Part shown: positions 63,428-64,000 of the stretch, piece by piece
Layout: each line of letters opens with the position of its first letter
Position numbering within the stretch: position 1 is the first letter of the stretch
Assembly (NCBI GenBank): GCA_001941065.1
Contig: MSHJ01000005.1
Span: forward strand, 310,001 to 374,000
Reading direction: 5' to 3'
DNA: 64,000 nt
Source of the DNA: Alistipes sp. Zagget8
Lineage (GTDB): Bacteria; Bacteroidota; Bacteroidia; Bacteroidales; Rikenellaceae
The notes under the pieces: model-generated
Database searches by the model: none
The model's input: the letters and a program-made list of their open reading frames with translations, nothing else
What the model was told of the DNA's origin: nothing
Made by a program: the position numbers and the translations under genes

Positions 63428-64000
63428 TTAGTTCCAGCCCGGATTGTTCTCGGTGATCGAGGCGTTGGTGTCCATTTCGCTCGAAGGGATCGGGAAGAGG
63501 GTGTGTTTCGACTGACGGGTCTTGTAGGTGCCGATCTCGTCGTTGCCGCCGATGGCGCTCATCACCTCGACGTAGACGCCCCAGCGGATCAGGTCCCAGC
63601 GGCGGTCGCCTTCGCAGAAGAGTTCGAGGGCACGCTCCTCGAGCACGCTCGAACGGAAATCCACGATGTTCGAAACGTTGTCTTGTCCCGTGAGTTCGCG
63701 CGATGTGGCGTTGCTGCGGGTGCGCACCGAGTTCAGGGCCGCGAGAGCCTTGCCGTCGGCGGTGCCGTTGACCTCGGCGTATGCCTCGGCATAGATCAGT
63801 ACGATGTCGGCGTAGCGGAGCAGCGGCCAGAAGGCGTCGCCCTGTGTGACGGTGCGGTCCGAGCGGTCGAGGTACTTGGTCGGGTAGGCCAGGTAGTAGG
63901 TGTCGAACTGCGGGCAGGCATACGTCAGGCCGTCGTCGAAGGGAGGTTCCTTGTCATCCACTTTTTTATTCCACTCCTGGTTGTTGGGGTAGTACTGGGC
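63428..64000 (-). CDS. SusD/RagB-family nutrient-binding protein, C-terminal part
   Basis: The gene runs off the right edge; 190 C-terminal codons are present and the frame is open to base 64000 (AQYYPNNQEWNKK at the edge). Typical SusD features are FWPLLRYADIVLIYAEAYAEVNG, ALAALNSVRTRS, LEERALELFCEGDRRWDLIRWG and ITENNPGWN at the end. It forms the lid of the SusC transporter at the cell surface. The susC gene should lie just outside the window. Predicted ligand is a mannan oligosaccharide. Confidence 0.92.
   Translation of the reverse strand, partial: AQYYPNNQEWNKKVDDKEPPFDDGLTYACPQFDTYYLAYPTKYLDRSDRTVTQGDAFWPLLRYADIVLIYAEAYAEVNGTADGKALAALNSVRTRSNATSRELTGQDNVSNIVDFRSSVLEERALELFCEGDRRWDLIRWGVYVEVMSAIGGNDEIGTYKTRQSKHTLFPIPSSEMDTNASITENNPGWN

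Overview
The window is chromosomal DNA from a GC-rich member of the Bacteroidales, most like Alistipes or another Rikenellaceae. This rests on promoters of the Bacteroidetes type (TTG, about 20 bases, TAnnTTTG), the absence of Shine-Dalgarno-like leaders, SusD and surface-glycan-binding lipoproteins, DUF3575/DUF5119/fimbrillin genes, an OMP_b-brl type receptor, and topoisomerase genes of Bacteroidetes layout. The genus is an inference. I saw no rRNA, tRNA, CRISPR array, integrase or insertion sequence.

Left part (1-26230), mostly housekeeping: the end of a GH13 amylase and a GDSL hydrolase; an outer-membrane protein; a TPM-domain protein and LemA, split by an A/T-richer methyltransferase; an EamA transporter and a cupin; an outer-membrane receptor facing left beside a MerR regulator; a tight plsC-parE-parC-aroK run; murI, ftsK and a lolA-like gene; a FocA-type channel facing left; a small membrane protein; then gyrA behind a long hairpin-rich leader, and a TPR protein.

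Middle (26491-38862), a galacturonate/pectin block: a KdgK-type kinase and a DUF4861 lipoprotein face left. Rightward lie uxaC, kdgK, kdgA, an ExuT-type transporter, uxaB, uxaA and a pectin methylesterase. Together these carry out pectin de-esterification, hexuronate uptake and conversion of galacturonate to pyruvate and glyceraldehyde-3-phosphate. A UxuR/ExuR-like operator lies in the divergent intergenic region, on the DUF4861 promoter. A DUF4932 putative metallopeptidase ends the block.

Right part (38917-64000), a mannan-centred block. A GPH symporter and an AGE-family (cellobiose 2-epimerase-like) enzyme are divergent from a large GH28-GH26 fusion. After a four-gene fimbrial operon with a long leader and an AraC regulator comes a leftward polysaccharide utilisation locus: SusD (partial), surface glycan-binding protein, GH130 mannosylglucose phosphorylase, GH26, GH97, GH31, a GH28-fold protein and GH5_7. 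Endomannanases, symporter, epimerase and phosphorylase reconstruct the mannobiose phosphorolysis route known from Bacteroides fragilis. The matching susC would lie just beyond the right edge.

The most unusual observations are: the GH28-GH26 fusion, whose GH28 half lacks the usual catalytic His and Arg-x-Lys; a second GH28-fold protein in the same region with the same losses; a family of small intergenic palindromes with compensatory stem changes; the four-hairpin gyrA leader; a terminator inside the mannan locus; and the operator over the DUF4861 promoter.
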